Assembly (NCBI GenBank): GCA_018434325.1
Contig: JAHDPO010000049.1
Location: 1-64,000, forward strand
Direction: 5' to 3'
DNA length: 64,000 nt
From: Clostridia bacterium
GTDB taxonomy: Bacteria; Bacillota; Peptococcia; DRI-13; UBA5745
A model generated the notes under the pieces. That model saw only the letters and a program-made list of their open reading frames with translations. It did no database searches and had not been told where the DNA came from. Made by a program: the position numbers and the translations under genes. Below, in pieces: positions 25,110 to 33,969 of the stretch (within the stretch, counting starts at the first letter, position 1; each line of letters starts with the position of its first letter).

Positions 25110-25260
25110 CCCGGTTACAGGCTTTGCCTGTAAGCTGTTTTCTTGGCGGGTGGAACCCGCCTATTCCTGCCTTAACTCCAAAATCTGAGATTTTGGAATT
25201 AAGTAGCCCCCACCGGCAAGCGGTGGGGGCATGGGTCGCTTCGCTCCCTGAAAAGGGCGA
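25110..25260. other. Candidate origin of transfer (oriT)
   Basis: This non-coding stretch holds four consecutive inverted repeats: 25,115-25,133 (8 bp, loop 3), 25,145-25,161 (7 bp, loop 3), 25,171-25,203 (14 of 15 bp, loop 3) and 25,206-25,230 (10 bp perfect, loop 5). The last is followed by ATGGGTCGCTTCGCTCCC, a plausible nick region. It lies between the ribbon-helix-helix gene and a TOPRIM protein gene and about 1.6 kb from the relaxase, where ICE origins of transfer are usual. Confidence 0.7.
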
Positions 25261-25282
25261 AAAAAGAAGTATGGCACCGGCA

Positions 25283-25399
25283 TTAGTAATGATCCAGAAA
25301 AACGGTGGCAGTCCTGTACACCTTAGTCGCATGGGCGACTGCCAATACGCCTAAAACAATAACGGCTGCAACTGTGCCGCCAATCAATAATACTTTCAT
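25283..25399 (-). CDS. 38-residue single-span membrane peptide
   Basis: A very short gene: MKVLLIGGTVAAVIVLGVL, then AVAHATKVYRTATVFLDHY. One membrane helix fills residues 3-23, with a polar tail of 15 residues. The ATG at 25,399 overlaps the TGA of the upstream TOPRIM gene (ATGA), and GGAGG is eight bases before it, so translation is strongly coupled. It ends about 20 bases before the oriT candidate. Its function is unknown; a link to entry exclusion or membrane attachment of the relaxosome is only a guess. Confidence 0.75.
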   Translation of the reverse strand: MKVLLIGGTVAAVIVLGVLAVAHATKVYRTATVFLDHY

Positions 25400-26439
25400 C
25401 GAATATCCTCCATTTCATTCTCCGCTTGAGAATAGCTGGCCTCTGCCGCCAACAGTTTCAAAAAGGTAGTCAAATCCTTGTTGAAATCTTTGGTGTTTGG
25501 TGTCTGAATATAGGCGGTATAGCCTAAATCGGCAAATATCCCTGCGGAAAGCTCTGCCCGGACCTGACCATGATTGTGGGGTGTACCGTCAGGTAACACT
25601 CCATCCATATCGTTATCGTAGCAGAATACGATTTCGTCAATCTCCGGGTGTCGTTCCAAATAGCGGTACAAAGCCTTATCCGACAGGCAGCCCTCGGCTA
25701 CCCGGTGATCCTCCTGCCAGTCGATACCGTTTAGCTTACAGAGGGTGGCGTGGCTCATGGCGTCAATGGGAGCCTCAAATTCATAGACACGGTTGGAACG
25801 TCCCTCCATACAGAAACCATAGGTCTTATCGGAGTTCTCCACATCCTGCCGAAAGCTGCTGTCTGCACTGGGGGCGCGCAGTGCGCAGTATCTTGGCTTA
25901 CTATTCTCGTCAAAGCCAACAAAGGCACAATTTTGAAAGGTATATCCGTTTTTCTCCGTCACGGCCTGATACACCTTACCTTGGTTTATCATGGCATAGA
26001 CGATTTCCTTGTCAATGCCACGGGTCTGCGTCAAATAGGCAATCGTGCGGTTAAAGTTTTTGGCTTTCGGCGGCAACACTAAGTCGCCCCGTGGCTTTTT
26101 CTCTGTGGGCGGTACATAATGATCCGTCTGCTCGTAAGCCCGGCAGCCTAAAATCATTTCAACCGCCGATTTGAAATCCTTTGCCCCCATATATTCCTGC
26201 ACAAAGGTAATAATGTTGCGCTTCATCCCACTTGGAGCCTGCTCACTAAAGCACTTATAGCCACGGCCATGCTTGAACAGATATAGGCCGCCGCTGTGTT
26301 TTACATGAACAGTGTTGGCATCTCCTTTTTCAATTTCAAAACCGTTTTGAACGGCAAAATCAATCAGGTTCGTGTCAAAGACCTGTTTCATCTGTTCCTC
26401 GGTAAACGGCATGGGCCTTGACTGTGTTCTCAAATCCAT
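25396..26439 (-). CDS. DUF3991/TOPRIM domain protein
   Basis: A 347-residue protein in the DUF3991-TOPRIM class that ICEs and plasmids carry. Residues 15-95 hold a CHC2-like region (GGLYLFKHGRGYKCFSEQAP), followed by RTIAYLTQTRGIDKEIVYAM (DUF3991), and the TOPRIM core near 225-290 with the acidic motif IVFCYDNDMDG. This fold occurs in primases and topoisomerases; a priming or DNA-processing role after transfer is likely but not shown. Start ATG at 26,439. Its stop is fused to the membrane peptide start. Confidence 0.8.
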   Translation of the reverse strand: MDLRTQSRPMPFTEEQMKQVFDTNLIDFAVQNGFEIEKGDANTVHVKHSGGLYLFKHGRGYKCFSEQAPSGMKRNIITFVQEYMGAKDFKSAVEMILGCRAYEQTDHYVPPTEKKPRGDLVLPPKAKNFNRTIAYLTQTRGIDKEIVYAMINQGKVYQAVTEKNGYTFQNCAFVGFDENSKPRYCALRAPSADSSFRQDVENSDKTYGFCMEGRSNRVYEFEAPIDAMSHATLCKLNGIDWQEDHRVAEGCLSDKALYRYLERHPEIDEIVFCYDNDMDGVLPDGTPHNHGQVRAELSAGIFADLGYTAYIQTPNTKDFNKDLTTFLKLLAAEASYSQAENEMEDIR

Positions 26440-26449
26440 TCACCTCCAT

Positions 26450-26477
26450 CATAAAACCGCCCTGCAAGCAGAGCGGT
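26450..26477 (-). terminator. Weak terminator-like hairpin
   Basis: A stem of about ten pairs with one mismatch (26,456-26,465 with 26,468-26,477) is followed on the minus strand by TTTTATG. It touches the stop codon of the upstream gene. The short T-tract makes it a partial terminator at best. Confidence 0.4.
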
Positions 26478-27031
26478 CAGCGTTCCATGTCTATATCCTT
26501 ATTTTCTTCAAACAAAAGCTCCGCCGTATGCTCCTGAAAGGTTTGCAGAATTTCCTTGATACCCTCCGGCAGACTACCCTTGGAAATATGAATGTCACCG
26601 GGAATATCCGCAGTATAGCAATAGTCATAGGGTAAATACCTTGCGGTAATTTCACCGGCAAGGGCTTTCGGCAAGTTGTTATGCCCCTGTGAGATCACGC
26701 CATACTTACAGAGAAATTCTGTCTGGCAGTGTTCACCGGAGGATAATAGGTCAATGCCCAGCAGAGCAAGGGCAGTTTCTCCCGTTCGCTTTCCCTGTAT
26801 CACGCCGGGAACCACAGCATATTCTTCCTGCATATCGCCATGGCCGCAAACAAGCCGGGTATCTCCATACTGCTCCAACATGGCCGTATGCAGTCGGTTC
26901 AAGATCCCTTTTGCATACGCTTTTTCCTCCGTTCGGTAGGAACGGTCAAGCTCGTTATAGTCGATAAAAGGCAGGATATGTGCATTGATATAGTCAATAT
27001 AGCTGTCCAGCTTACTTTTGTTTTCTCCCAT
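26477..27031 (-). CDS. Hypothetical ICE protein
   Basis: A 184-residue soluble acidic protein that starts MGENKSKLDSYIDYINAHIL. A Cys/His stretch (TRLVCGHGDMQEEYAVVPG) and a C-terminal acidic helix (EHTAELLFEENKDID) are the visible features. The ATG at 27,031 is chosen because GGAGAGA lies just upstream and the upstream stop TAA is one base away. No family is recognised; the pattern is that of conserved ICE cargo with unknown role. Confidence 0.65.
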   Translation of the reverse strand: MGENKSKLDSYIDYINAHILPFIDYNELDRSYRTEEKAYAKGILNRLHTAMLEQYGDTRLVCGHGDMQEEYAVVPGVIQGKRTGETALALLGIDLLSSGEHCQTEFLCKYGVISQGHNNLPKALAGEITARYLPYDYCYTADIPGDIHISKGSLPEGIKEILQTFQEHTAELLFEENKDIDMER

Positions 27032-27032
27032 C

Positions 27033-27716
27033 TTATCTCTCCATTCCGTCATTGCCGTCCTGTAAAAAACCAAGCATACGCATTACATCCTCTATGCTGT
27101 CGCTTGCGGAAGGCATAATCTTGATGACACACTCTGCATGATGGGCTTCCTCATCGGTGTAGTGTTCCGGCTCCCGAAAACGCTCGGTGTAGTATTTAAT
27201 CTGCTCATCATTCAGAGAAATGTCATTTCCATATCCATTATCTGCACAGATAAAAAATGTGCCGCAGATAATATCTTTGTTGTCAAGGCGGCGGTTTCCG
27301 GGCATACCGGTCAGCTTGCCTTCATCATTGCAGTAGATATGACAGTCCGTCTCCGGCAAGGGAACAAATTCAATACAGCCGTCCACCAGCTTTTGCATTT
27401 CCCGGTAGTCATTCTCTATATGTTTGGCGTAGGGAGCTTTGCCCGGCTCCACTACCAGCACACAGATTTGATTTTCCTCCTGCTTTTGTTCGGATTGGAG
27501 GATATGAAACAAATCGGCATTTGGAATAAGAGAAAGGGTTCTCCCATTATCCCAAAGCATTCCAAGTTGACCTGCGTCATCCACATACCGAACGGTTCCT
27601 TTCAGTCCCACCGGCATATCCCGCTCATTCTCCATGCCATCCAACTCAATCCTCGAACCGGGAGGGTACTTCTTTTTTATCTGTTCCACCTGATAAGGCT
27701 TCAAAAATCCCTGCAT
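27033..27716 (-). CDS. DUF4314 and DUF3846 domain protein
   Basis: A 227-residue protein with two small domains. Residues 10-70 match DUF4314 (KYPPGSRIELDGM, GLKGTVRYVDDAGQLGMLWD, LIPNADLFHIL). Residues 75-190 match DUF3846 (LVVEPGKAPYAKHI and GTFFICADNGYGNDISLNDEQ). Both domains occur widely as passengers in Firmicutes ICEs. The remaining C-terminus is a His/Glu-rich stretch. ATG 27,716 is preferred since GGAG lies upstream. It lies between two terminators, so it may be transcribed from its own promoter. Function unknown. Confidence 0.75.
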   Translation of the reverse strand: MQGFLKPYQVEQIKKKYPPGSRIELDGMENERDMPVGLKGTVRYVDDAGQLGMLWDNGRTLSLIPNADLFHILQSEQKQEENQICVLVVEPGKAPYAKHIENDYREMQKLVDGCIEFVPLPETDCHIYCNDEGKLTGMPGNRRLDNKDIICGTFFICADNGYGNDISLNDEQIKYYTERFREPEHYTDEEAHHAECVIKIMPSASDSIEDVMRMLGFLQDGNDGMER

Positions 27717-27734
27717 TTTGTACTCCTTTTCCGA

Positions 27735-27775
27735 TAAAAAATGGCGGGGCACCACCACGACCGGCAATGCCCCGC
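27735..27775 (-). terminator. Intrinsic terminator after the repeat surface protein
   Basis: An 8-base perfect GC-rich stem (27,744-27,751 with 27,768-27,775) with a 16-base loop is followed on the minus strand by CATTTTTTATC. It lies 16 bases past the stop of the 1376-residue protein gene. Confidence 0.8.
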
Positions 27776-27790
27776 AAAAATGTTCTGAAC

Positions 27791-30700
27791 TTACTCGAAG
27801 AAAAACTCCACGCTGTATGTGATATTGCTCTTGTTATACATACAGGTGTGCGGCGTGTAGTAATAAAATTCAAGTTTGGTATATACACCGGCCTGCAATG
27901 TGCCATACATATAGACCCCGTTATAACTGTAAACCCGTGCGGGGTTCCCATCCGCAGCCGCAAAGGATGAGCCAATGGAAGAATCGAAGGACACGGTTGG
28001 CAACTGCTCCCATCTTCCCGTCAATCGGTTGTAGCCTCTTACCTGACCATAATCATAGCTTGCGCTGTGTCCGCTGACAGCCGGAACCGTAAATGTCCAT
28101 GATGTGATGGTTGCACCCTCTACGCCATCCTCAATAATCGTGGATTCCGGACCGGTCAGGGTCATGCCCCCGCCACGGTTCGGATCAGCCACAAAAAAGA
28201 TAATGGCCGCCCATGAAGACTCAGCGCCGGTACTGTCTACCGCTTTGACACGAACCGTATTTTTTCCAAGAGGATAAGTCTGCGTTTCAGCAGCTCGTCC
28301 TTCCCATACATAAGTAATCGCGTCACCATCGGGATCGGTGGAAGCCGCCTTGATGGTAACCGCTGTTCCGGGAGCTACACTGTTACCGCTTGGCGTTCTG
28401 GTAATCACCGGCGTTGTCGGTACGGAGTTGGAAATCGTAAAGGTGGTCTGCGCCCACTCTGATATACCTCCATAATTATCCTTGGCTCTGACCTGTACGG
28501 TGTGAGTGCCTGCCGGATAGTAATTGTCGGCAGCCTTATTCTGATATTCATAGGTAATAGCATCGCCATCCGGGTCGGTGCTGCTGACCGAGAGATTTAC
28601 TAAAAACTTGCCGTTGTTCGCTGTTCTCGTAACGCTGGCCTGAATGGTTGGCTTCGTGGGCGCTGTGTTTGAAACGGTAAACGTCACAGCCGTCCAGTCG
28701 GATACGCCGTCAAATCCATCCTTTGCCCGAACCTTAACGGTATACGTTCCGAGGGAATAATAGTTATCGCTGCTCCTGCCGTCAAATTCATAGGTAATCG
28801 GATCGCCATCCGGGTCGGTGCTGGCGGTGGTCAGGTTTACAAGGAATTTCCCGTTTAAGTATGTTCTTGTGACATTGGCTGTCAGTGTCGGCTTGGTCGG
28901 AGCGGTATTGGTAATCGTGATGGTTTGGGTGCAGGCAAACACTCTGTTCAGTTCATCCGTAATGGATGCGATGAGCTGATAACTGCCTGCCGTATCCACA
29001 TGAACCGTGCCGCCGCCATTGCCCAGCGAACCCTTGAAAAATTCAGAAACGGACACGGCTGCGCCATCTTTCGTTGCTGTCCATACAATGCTCTTGCCGT
29101 TCAGGTTGATGGAGCTGTTCATGTTGACAACAAAGTTTTGCCCTGTATGAATCGCCGCTGGCATAGAAAAGTTGCAGTTATAAAGGGGATAGATGCTGAT
29201 CTTAGCACTATAACAGAATACTCTGCCCAGCGCATCCGTTATGGAAGCGGTCAGGCGGTATTCGCCAACCTCCGGGAAGCGAATTTTGCCGCCCTGTGCG
29301 TTCAGGGAGCCCGTGACCGCCTGATCCAGTGGAATAACTTCGCCATTCTTCATCAGCGTCCATTCCAGCGGCAGCACATTGTTGTTTCCCCTTGTTCTCA
29401 CATCAATCTGCGTATCAGTGTAGCCATTAGCAGGCAATTCAAAGGTCAGGGAAAGCACCGGCAGGACCTCTATTTTTTCGCTGTTAAAGAGAAATACCCG
29501 GCCGGTGGCGTCTGTCACCCGTGCCTGTAAATCATATACTCCCGCACGTTTGAAGTGAATAGAGCCGCCCTGATTGCTGAGTTGGCCGTCGATGTAGGTT
29601 GCCCAATCTTGAAAACCATAGGTATTGTCAACATACCATACCGCCGTTAGTCCATCCATGTCGGTAAGGGCAGTATCAACCGTCACCATATCATCGGTGT
29701 GGACGGCGGCAGGCAGGCTGAATGCCATGCCGGGGATAGGATAAACCTTGACGGTTTTACTGTCCTCAAAAGTCCTCCCGGCCTCATCAGTCACTGCAGC
29801 GGTCACGGTATAGCTGCCTTTTTCTAAAAAGCGGATAGCACCGCCCTTGTCGGTCAGTTCATTCTCCGGCTGTATCGGCACATTGCCTTTCGCCATACTC
29901 CAAGCCACAGGCAGGGAACCGGCGTTTGTCAGCTTGACAGAAGCGGTTGCCGCCTTATCCGTGTGGGTTTCCCTGGCGAGTTCCATCGAAACAGTAATGA
30001 CAGGATATACTTTGACAGAGGCGGTATAGGTAAAGCTGCGGCCGGTGCTGTCGGTAACACCCGCTTGCAACACATATTCGCCAACCTCATAAAAACGGAT
30101 TTTACCGCCGTCATCGGTGAGGGTTCCGTCAAAGCCGTCCTCCAGTGTGATTGGCTTTCCGTCCTTCGTCAAGCTCCATTCGGCAGTCAATCCTGCTGCT
30201 TCCTGAAAGCTGGTCTTAACCTCTACGGCCGTATCCGTGTGGGTCTGAGGGGGGATATAAAAACCTGTCTCCGCAACAGGATAAACCACAGTGCTGGCCT
30301 CATGGCTGTATTCCCGTCCAAGGGCATCCATCAGGGTCGCTTTCAGCGTATAGGCGCCTTTCTGCTTAAACCGGACCGTACCACCCTCATTGGTCAGATT
30401 GCCCTCCAGCACGGAGGTGGCAGGGGTGATCTCTCCATTGTAAAGGATCGTCCAGTCAGCGGTCATATCCTGTAATTCAGAGGACACCACCTCTATTTCA
30501 ACAGGTTTATCGGTGTGGGTGGTGGCGGGAAGTTCAAACGAAAAAGCGGCCACAGGATAGATTTTAATATCCGATTTTCCAATGAACGCTCTGCCAGCCT
30601 TATCGGTCGCTGTGGCGATCAGGCTGTAATCTCCTTTGCCGAGAAAACTCACCGTACCGCCGGTATTGTCCAGCTTGCCCTCCATGCAATCGGCCAGGGG

Positions 30701-31921
30701 GATTTCTTTACCATCCTTGGTCGCAGTCCATACAAGCGTGAGATCTCCCAGCTCCTTAGTATTCACAGCAACGGTAACGGGGGTATCGGTGTGGGCGGCG
30801 GCTGGAGTCTGTACGTCGATTTCGACAATGGGATAAACCTGCACATCAGCCTTTCCGGAAAACTCCCTGCTGGTTTCATCGTAGGCAGTGGCTTTCAGAG
30901 TATAACTGCCCTTATCCTTGATTTGGATAGAGCCGCCATCGTTGGTAAGGGAGCCTGTCACGGCGTCCTGCCATTTTACCTCACCGCCATCCTTGTAGAT
31001 ATGCCAGTTTAATTGCTGCTTCACATTGTCGGAAAGCGTAGTTTTTACCACAAAGGATTGAGCCGTGTGGGCGGTTTTGTCTGTCTCTACCTTGATTTCA
31101 TAGGTGGGGTATATGGTAATGGTTTTGGTAAAGGTATAGGCTCGGTTGCCATGATTTTTAGCGCCAGCCGTCAAAACATACTGCCCCGGCTGGGTAATAG
31201 TGATTTTCCCGCCATTTTTATCAAGCGTACCCTTTAGAAAATCCCCCTGTGGGGTATCCTTTCCGTCCTCGGTAATCGTCCAGTCCAGTGACATCACGTT
31301 GCGCAGAGTGGTCTTTACCTCAAACTCCCTATCCGCGTGACTGTACTCAGGGATAAGGATTTCTACCACAGCGGCGGGATAGCTGGTACTGCCGCCCCCT
31401 GAACCACCGCCGCCCGGTTTGTCGGGCGTACTTGGCTTTTCTTCCTCCTGTTTTGATGGTTCGGTGGGCTTTGTCGGCTTCACAGGCTCACTCGGTTTTG
31501 GTGTGGGAGTAGCAGGTGGCACGGTAGGCTTTGGTATCGGGGTTACAGGCGGCACAGTGGGGGCGGCAGGCTTAGATGGCACTGACGGCTTTTCCGCAGG
31601 CTTTGCAGGGGAAGGCTTATTCTTTCCCTGTTCCATATCTTTGCCGCCGTTCCCGGTTTCCTCCGGCCTGCTATCTTCAACGCCCGGAGAGGTTATGTCA
31701 TCCGGCTGATTTCCGGGGCTTTCTTGGCCAATTTTCGGGATTACAATTTTATCGCCGGGGGTGGGGGCTGGATTGCCACTGTCCGTCACAACGGGCTGTG
31801 TCGGGTCTTTCTGCGAAAGCTGAATGGAGCAGCTTACCAGCCCGACAATAAAAATAAGGAGGGCGATGATGGCAAGAACCATAACCGCCCGCTTTGTTTT
31901 GGGATTCATCTTCTTTTTCAT
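27791..31921 (-). CDS. Repeat-rich surface lipoprotein-like protein
   Basis: A 1376-residue exported protein. Basic N-terminus, hydrophobic core (residues 12-29) and a lipobox-like LVSC put Cys31 as a possible lipid anchor; otherwise a single membrane anchor. A Pro/Thr/Lys-rich stalk (about 35-180) follows, then nine tandem domains of about 92 residues ending in VYP or IYP and carrying a conserved HTD near each start, then three PKD or Ig-like domains of about 83 residues (STDPDGD motif), then a C-terminal domain. No LPXTG. Starts ATGA-coupled to the gene upstream. Likely cell-surface adhesin that aids mating contact. Confidence 0.85.
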   Translation of the reverse strand: MKKKMNPKTKRAVMVLAIIALLIFIVGLVSCSIQLSQKDPTQPVVTDSGNPAPTPGDKIVIPKIGQESPGNQPDDITSPGVEDSRPEETGNGGKDMEQGKNKPSPAKPAEKPSVPSKPAAPTVPPVTPIPKPTVPPATPTPKPSEPVKPTKPTEPSKQEEEKPSTPDKPGGGGSGGGSTSYPAAVVEILIPEYSHADREFEVKTTLRNVMSLDWTITEDGKDTPQGDFLKGTLDKNGGKITITQPGQYVLTAGAKNHGNRAYTFTKTITIYPTYEIKVETDKTAHTAQSFVVKTTLSDNVKQQLNWHIYKDGGEVKWQDAVTGSLTNDGGSIQIKDKGSYTLKATAYDETSREFSGKADVQVYPIVEIDVQTPAAAHTDTPVTVAVNTKELGDLTLVWTATKDGKEIPLADCMEGKLDNTGGTVSFLGKGDYSLIATATDKAGRAFIGKSDIKIYPVAAFSFELPATTHTDKPVEIEVVSSELQDMTADWTILYNGEITPATSVLEGNLTNEGGTVRFKQKGAYTLKATLMDALGREYSHEASTVVYPVAETGFYIPPQTHTDTAVEVKTSFQEAAGLTAEWSLTKDGKPITLEDGFDGTLTDDGGKIRFYEVGEYVLQAGVTDSTGRSFTYTASVKVYPVITVSMELARETHTDKAATASVKLTNAGSLPVAWSMAKGNVPIQPENELTDKGGAIRFLEKGSYTVTAAVTDEAGRTFEDSKTVKVYPIPGMAFSLPAAVHTDDMVTVDTALTDMDGLTAVWYVDNTYGFQDWATYIDGQLSNQGGSIHFKRAGVYDLQARVTDATGRVFLFNSEKIEVLPVLSLTFELPANGYTDTQIDVRTRGNNNVLPLEWTLMKNGEVIPLDQAVTGSLNAQGGKIRFPEVGEYRLTASITDALGRVFCYSAKISIYPLYNCNFSMPAAIHTGQNFVVNMNSSINLNGKSIVWTATKDGAAVSVSEFFKGSLGNGGGTVHVDTAGSYQLIASITDELNRVFACTQTITITNTAPTKPTLTANVTRTYLNGKFLVNLTTASTDPDGDPITYEFDGRSSDNYYSLGTYTVKVRAKDGFDGVSDWTAVTFTVSNTAPTKPTIQASVTRTANNGKFLVNLSVSSTDPDGDAITYEYQNKAADNYYPAGTHTVQVRAKDNYGGISEWAQTTFTISNSVPTTPVITRTPSGNSVAPGTAVTIKAASTDPDGDAITYVWEGRAAETQTYPLGKNTVRVKAVDSTGAESSWAAIIFFVADPNRGGGMTLTGPESTIIEDGVEGATITSWTFTVPAVSGHSASYDYGQVRGYNRLTGRWEQLPTVSFDSSIGSSFAAADGNPARVYSYNGVYMYGTLQAGVYTKLEFYYYTPHTCMYNKSNITYSVEFFFE
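28185..31383 (-). repeat. Nine 92-residue plus three PKD-like coding repeats
   Basis: From about 31,383 down to 28,915 lie nine related units, each holding HTD or a close variant, a Trp near residue 35, GGxIxF or a variant, GxYxL, TDxxGRxF and a final YP. From about 28,915 to 28,185 lie three units that begin APTKP or VPTTP, each with STDPDGD and Tyr-rich ends. DNA identity between units looks moderate, so they are old repeats, not a fresh expansion. Confidence 0.85.
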
Positions 31922-33297
31922 TCTCTATCCTCCATCTCAAATTCATGTTCCTGCTCCAAGGCGATTTGGGGTTCCACCTTTGACATGGCGCACTCTGCTT
32001 TATGAATAATTCGATCCAGCAGGGGAGCCTTTTCGGGATTGTTTTCCATCCCGGCCTGCACAGCAAGAGCGCAGATTTCCCGCATTTCCTCATGGGAAAA
32101 CAGCGGGGTACAGTCTTGCTTGAAATATTGCAAGGTGTCCCGTTCTGATGTTTCCATGCCAAACAAGACACCTCTGTAATGGTGCTTCTGAAAATCGTCT
32201 TGATCGGCAATCAGCTCCTTGATGCCGTCCGAGGAAAGGGCATAGCACGCAAGACCATTTTTCACCGCTTTTTCTGCATCTAGGGGACCGGTCAGTATCA
32301 AATCATCGGCAGTATAGCCATGGTCATGGAGTCGGTCGCGATCCAGCCGTTTCACATAGTCTTCAATCCCCATTGGCTCGGTGGCGTCCCAAAACAGTCC
32401 ATGCGCCTCTATGACCGCACGGGACAGTTCATAGGGGTCTGCCACACGGAAAGACACTCGTTCCACAGTTCCATACCGCTGGGCAATCGACTGAAAGTTC
32501 TGATCGTACTCTTGATAAGAAAAGGTACGGACATCGTTTGGGTTCTTGAACACGATTTCCACCGCAGTCGGTTCAAAGGAGTGGGTGCAGAGATAATCCA
32601 AATGCTTCTGGTAATCCATTTCGACAATATCGCCCATAACCTTTTCATCCCGCATCCCTTTCAGTTCAATCCAAAAGGCTTTAACGTGTTCGCTCCTATT
32701 CCCGGCGCCGTAAAAATTCCATGTGTTATGGGCATTGGTTCTGCGGACATAGACCTCCGGCTCCGCAAAGCACCATGTACCCCCACCCCGGCTCATCCAG
32801 AGGAAATGCCGTTGCGCATTGCGGTCACCGGCAGCCTGCGTCAGTTTTTCCATATCATACTTGAAGTCCGTTTGATAATAGTCGGTGTTATGTTCCACAA
32901 TCTTTTGCAGGGTTTCCAGTACATCTACATTCTGAAAATAGGCGTTCCCATACAGGTGGTATCCCTGCCCCTTGAGTACCTCACGCAGCTCTACCATGAT
33001 TTCTTCTCTGGAGCCACGGACGGAGCTGCCGTTGTACCGGTTTCTGTCTGTAAAATTTTCACCCATATCAACCCGAAGCAGGCGTAAGCCCTCGCTTTGG
33101 GGGAGGAGAAAGTTGCATACTGATTCCGGCTGCTGATCGACGGAACGGATTTCCTCGAACACCCGGCGCATATCGCCCTCTATAACAGGTGTGCCTTGCC
33201 GGATTTCCCCGATTTGGTCACGGGGCATGGTGAGCGTCCAAAGAGAGTAATCGTCCGGGCCGAATTTTGTGATCGTGTTGATCTGGCTATATTCCAT
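31918..33297 (-). CDS. Hypothetical ICE protein with shared C-terminal domain
   Basis: A 459-residue soluble protein. No named domain is recognised. Its C-terminal 60 residues (TPLFSHEEMREICALAVQAG, then NNPEKAPLLDRIIHKAE) follow the pattern of the domain shared by the hypothetical proteins at 20,912, 21,607 and 33,287. The middle contains several Trp and Tyr (RGGGTWCFAEPEVYVRRTNAH). It begins 11 bases inside the end of the upstream gene behind AGGAGG, and its stop overlaps the ATG of the surface protein (ATGA), so translation of all three is tied together. Confidence 0.75.
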   Translation of the reverse strand: MEYSQINTITKFGPDDYSLWTLTMPRDQIGEIRQGTPVIEGDMRRVFEEIRSVDQQPESVCNFLLPQSEGLRLLRVDMGENFTDRNRYNGSSVRGSREEIMVELREVLKGQGYHLYGNAYFQNVDVLETLQKIVEHNTDYYQTDFKYDMEKLTQAAGDRNAQRHFLWMSRGGGTWCFAEPEVYVRRTNAHNTWNFYGAGNRSEHVKAFWIELKGMRDEKVMGDIVEMDYQKHLDYLCTHSFEPTAVEIVFKNPNDVRTFSYQEYDQNFQSIAQRYGTVERVSFRVADPYELSRAVIEAHGLFWDATEPMGIEDYVKRLDRDRLHDHGYTADDLILTGPLDAEKAVKNGLACYALSSDGIKELIADQDDFQKHHYRGVLFGMETSERDTLQYFKQDCTPLFSHEEMREICALAVQAGMENNPEKAPLLDRIIHKAECAMSKVEPQIALEQEHEFEMEDRE

Positions 33298-33958
33298 GTT
33301 CGTCCTCCTGTTCCTGTGCGGCTTCCTGCGCCATACTCTGCTGGGGCAGATTGCTTTCCAGTTTTTCTATGACGGCCTGCAATTCCTGTTCGTTTTCAAA
33401 GGTCAGGTCATCGTCATTTCGCCCTCGAAATACGCAGGAGGCATATAAGACCGCCATTTCTTCCTCCGTGAAAAGCTGGTTTTCGTCAAGCAGGCCGGAG
33501 CGCACGGTAAAATCCTTTAACGCCCCCTGATAATTGGTTTCATAGTAATGTCCGAGGGTTACGCCGCTGCGGTCATAATCATACTGCCATGTAACAAAGC
33601 GGATTTCATTGTCCTTAGACTGCTTGGCGGCAAGAAGATGATTCCCAAACTCTGTAATCAGCCTAAAATCACGGACTCCTCCACAGTCAAGCGGTTTTGC
33701 GTTTAGGTATAAATCATAACGCTCTTTTAGGTCTAACAGCAGCTTGTGCAGTTCCTTGCGTTCCGCCACAAAAGGACTGTCCCTGAAATAGCGCATGGCG
33801 CCGGTCTTTTCAAATTTGCAGATTTCCTCCTGATTTCGAAAAGCGGACAAAAGAAGCTGCGGGTCATGCTCCGCAGCTTCTTCACGAATGGAATACCCTA
33901 AGACTGATGCTTTTTTCTTAAAAAGCTCGGACAGTTCCGGTGAAATATCGTGTTTCAA
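33287..33958 (-). CDS. Hypothetical ICE protein, third paralogue
   Basis: A 223-residue soluble protein. N-terminal helices (SELFKKKASVLGYSI) lead to a middle part with VRDFRLITEFGNHLLAAKQ. The C-terminal part, LKDFTVRSGLLDENQLFTEE, then IEKLESNLPQQ, is the same domain as in the genes at 20,912 and 21,607, about 12 kb away, and more weakly the one at 31,918. The last 20 residues are Gln/Glu-rich. Placed right after the giant helicase gene. The same fold recurring in at least three genes of one element suggests a shared binding partner. Function unknown. Confidence 0.75.
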   Translation of the reverse strand: MKHDISPELSELFKKKASVLGYSIREEAAEHDPQLLLSAFRNQEEICKFEKTGAMRYFRDSPFVAERKELHKLLLDLKERYDLYLNAKPLDCGGVRDFRLITEFGNHLLAAKQSKDNEIRFVTWQYDYDRSGVTLGHYYETNYQGALKDFTVRSGLLDENQLFTEEEMAVLYASCVFRGRNDDDLTFENEQELQAVIEKLESNLPQQSMAQEAAQEQEDEHGI

Positions 33959-33969
33959 AAAAATCCCTC

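Noticed and set aside
28925-29530. A 201-residue rightward frame opposite the repeat protein
   Set aside because: Arises from the reverse strand of the coding repeats; similar frames recur at each repeat.
27791-31921. A CRISPR array or DNA minisatellite
   Set aside because: The repeats are protein-level domains of about 276 bases with moderate DNA identity; no short identical repeats with unique spacers are present in the window.
32320-33087. A 255-residue rightward frame opposite the 459-residue gene
   Set aside because: No ribosome site or recognisable motif; explained as antisense shadow.
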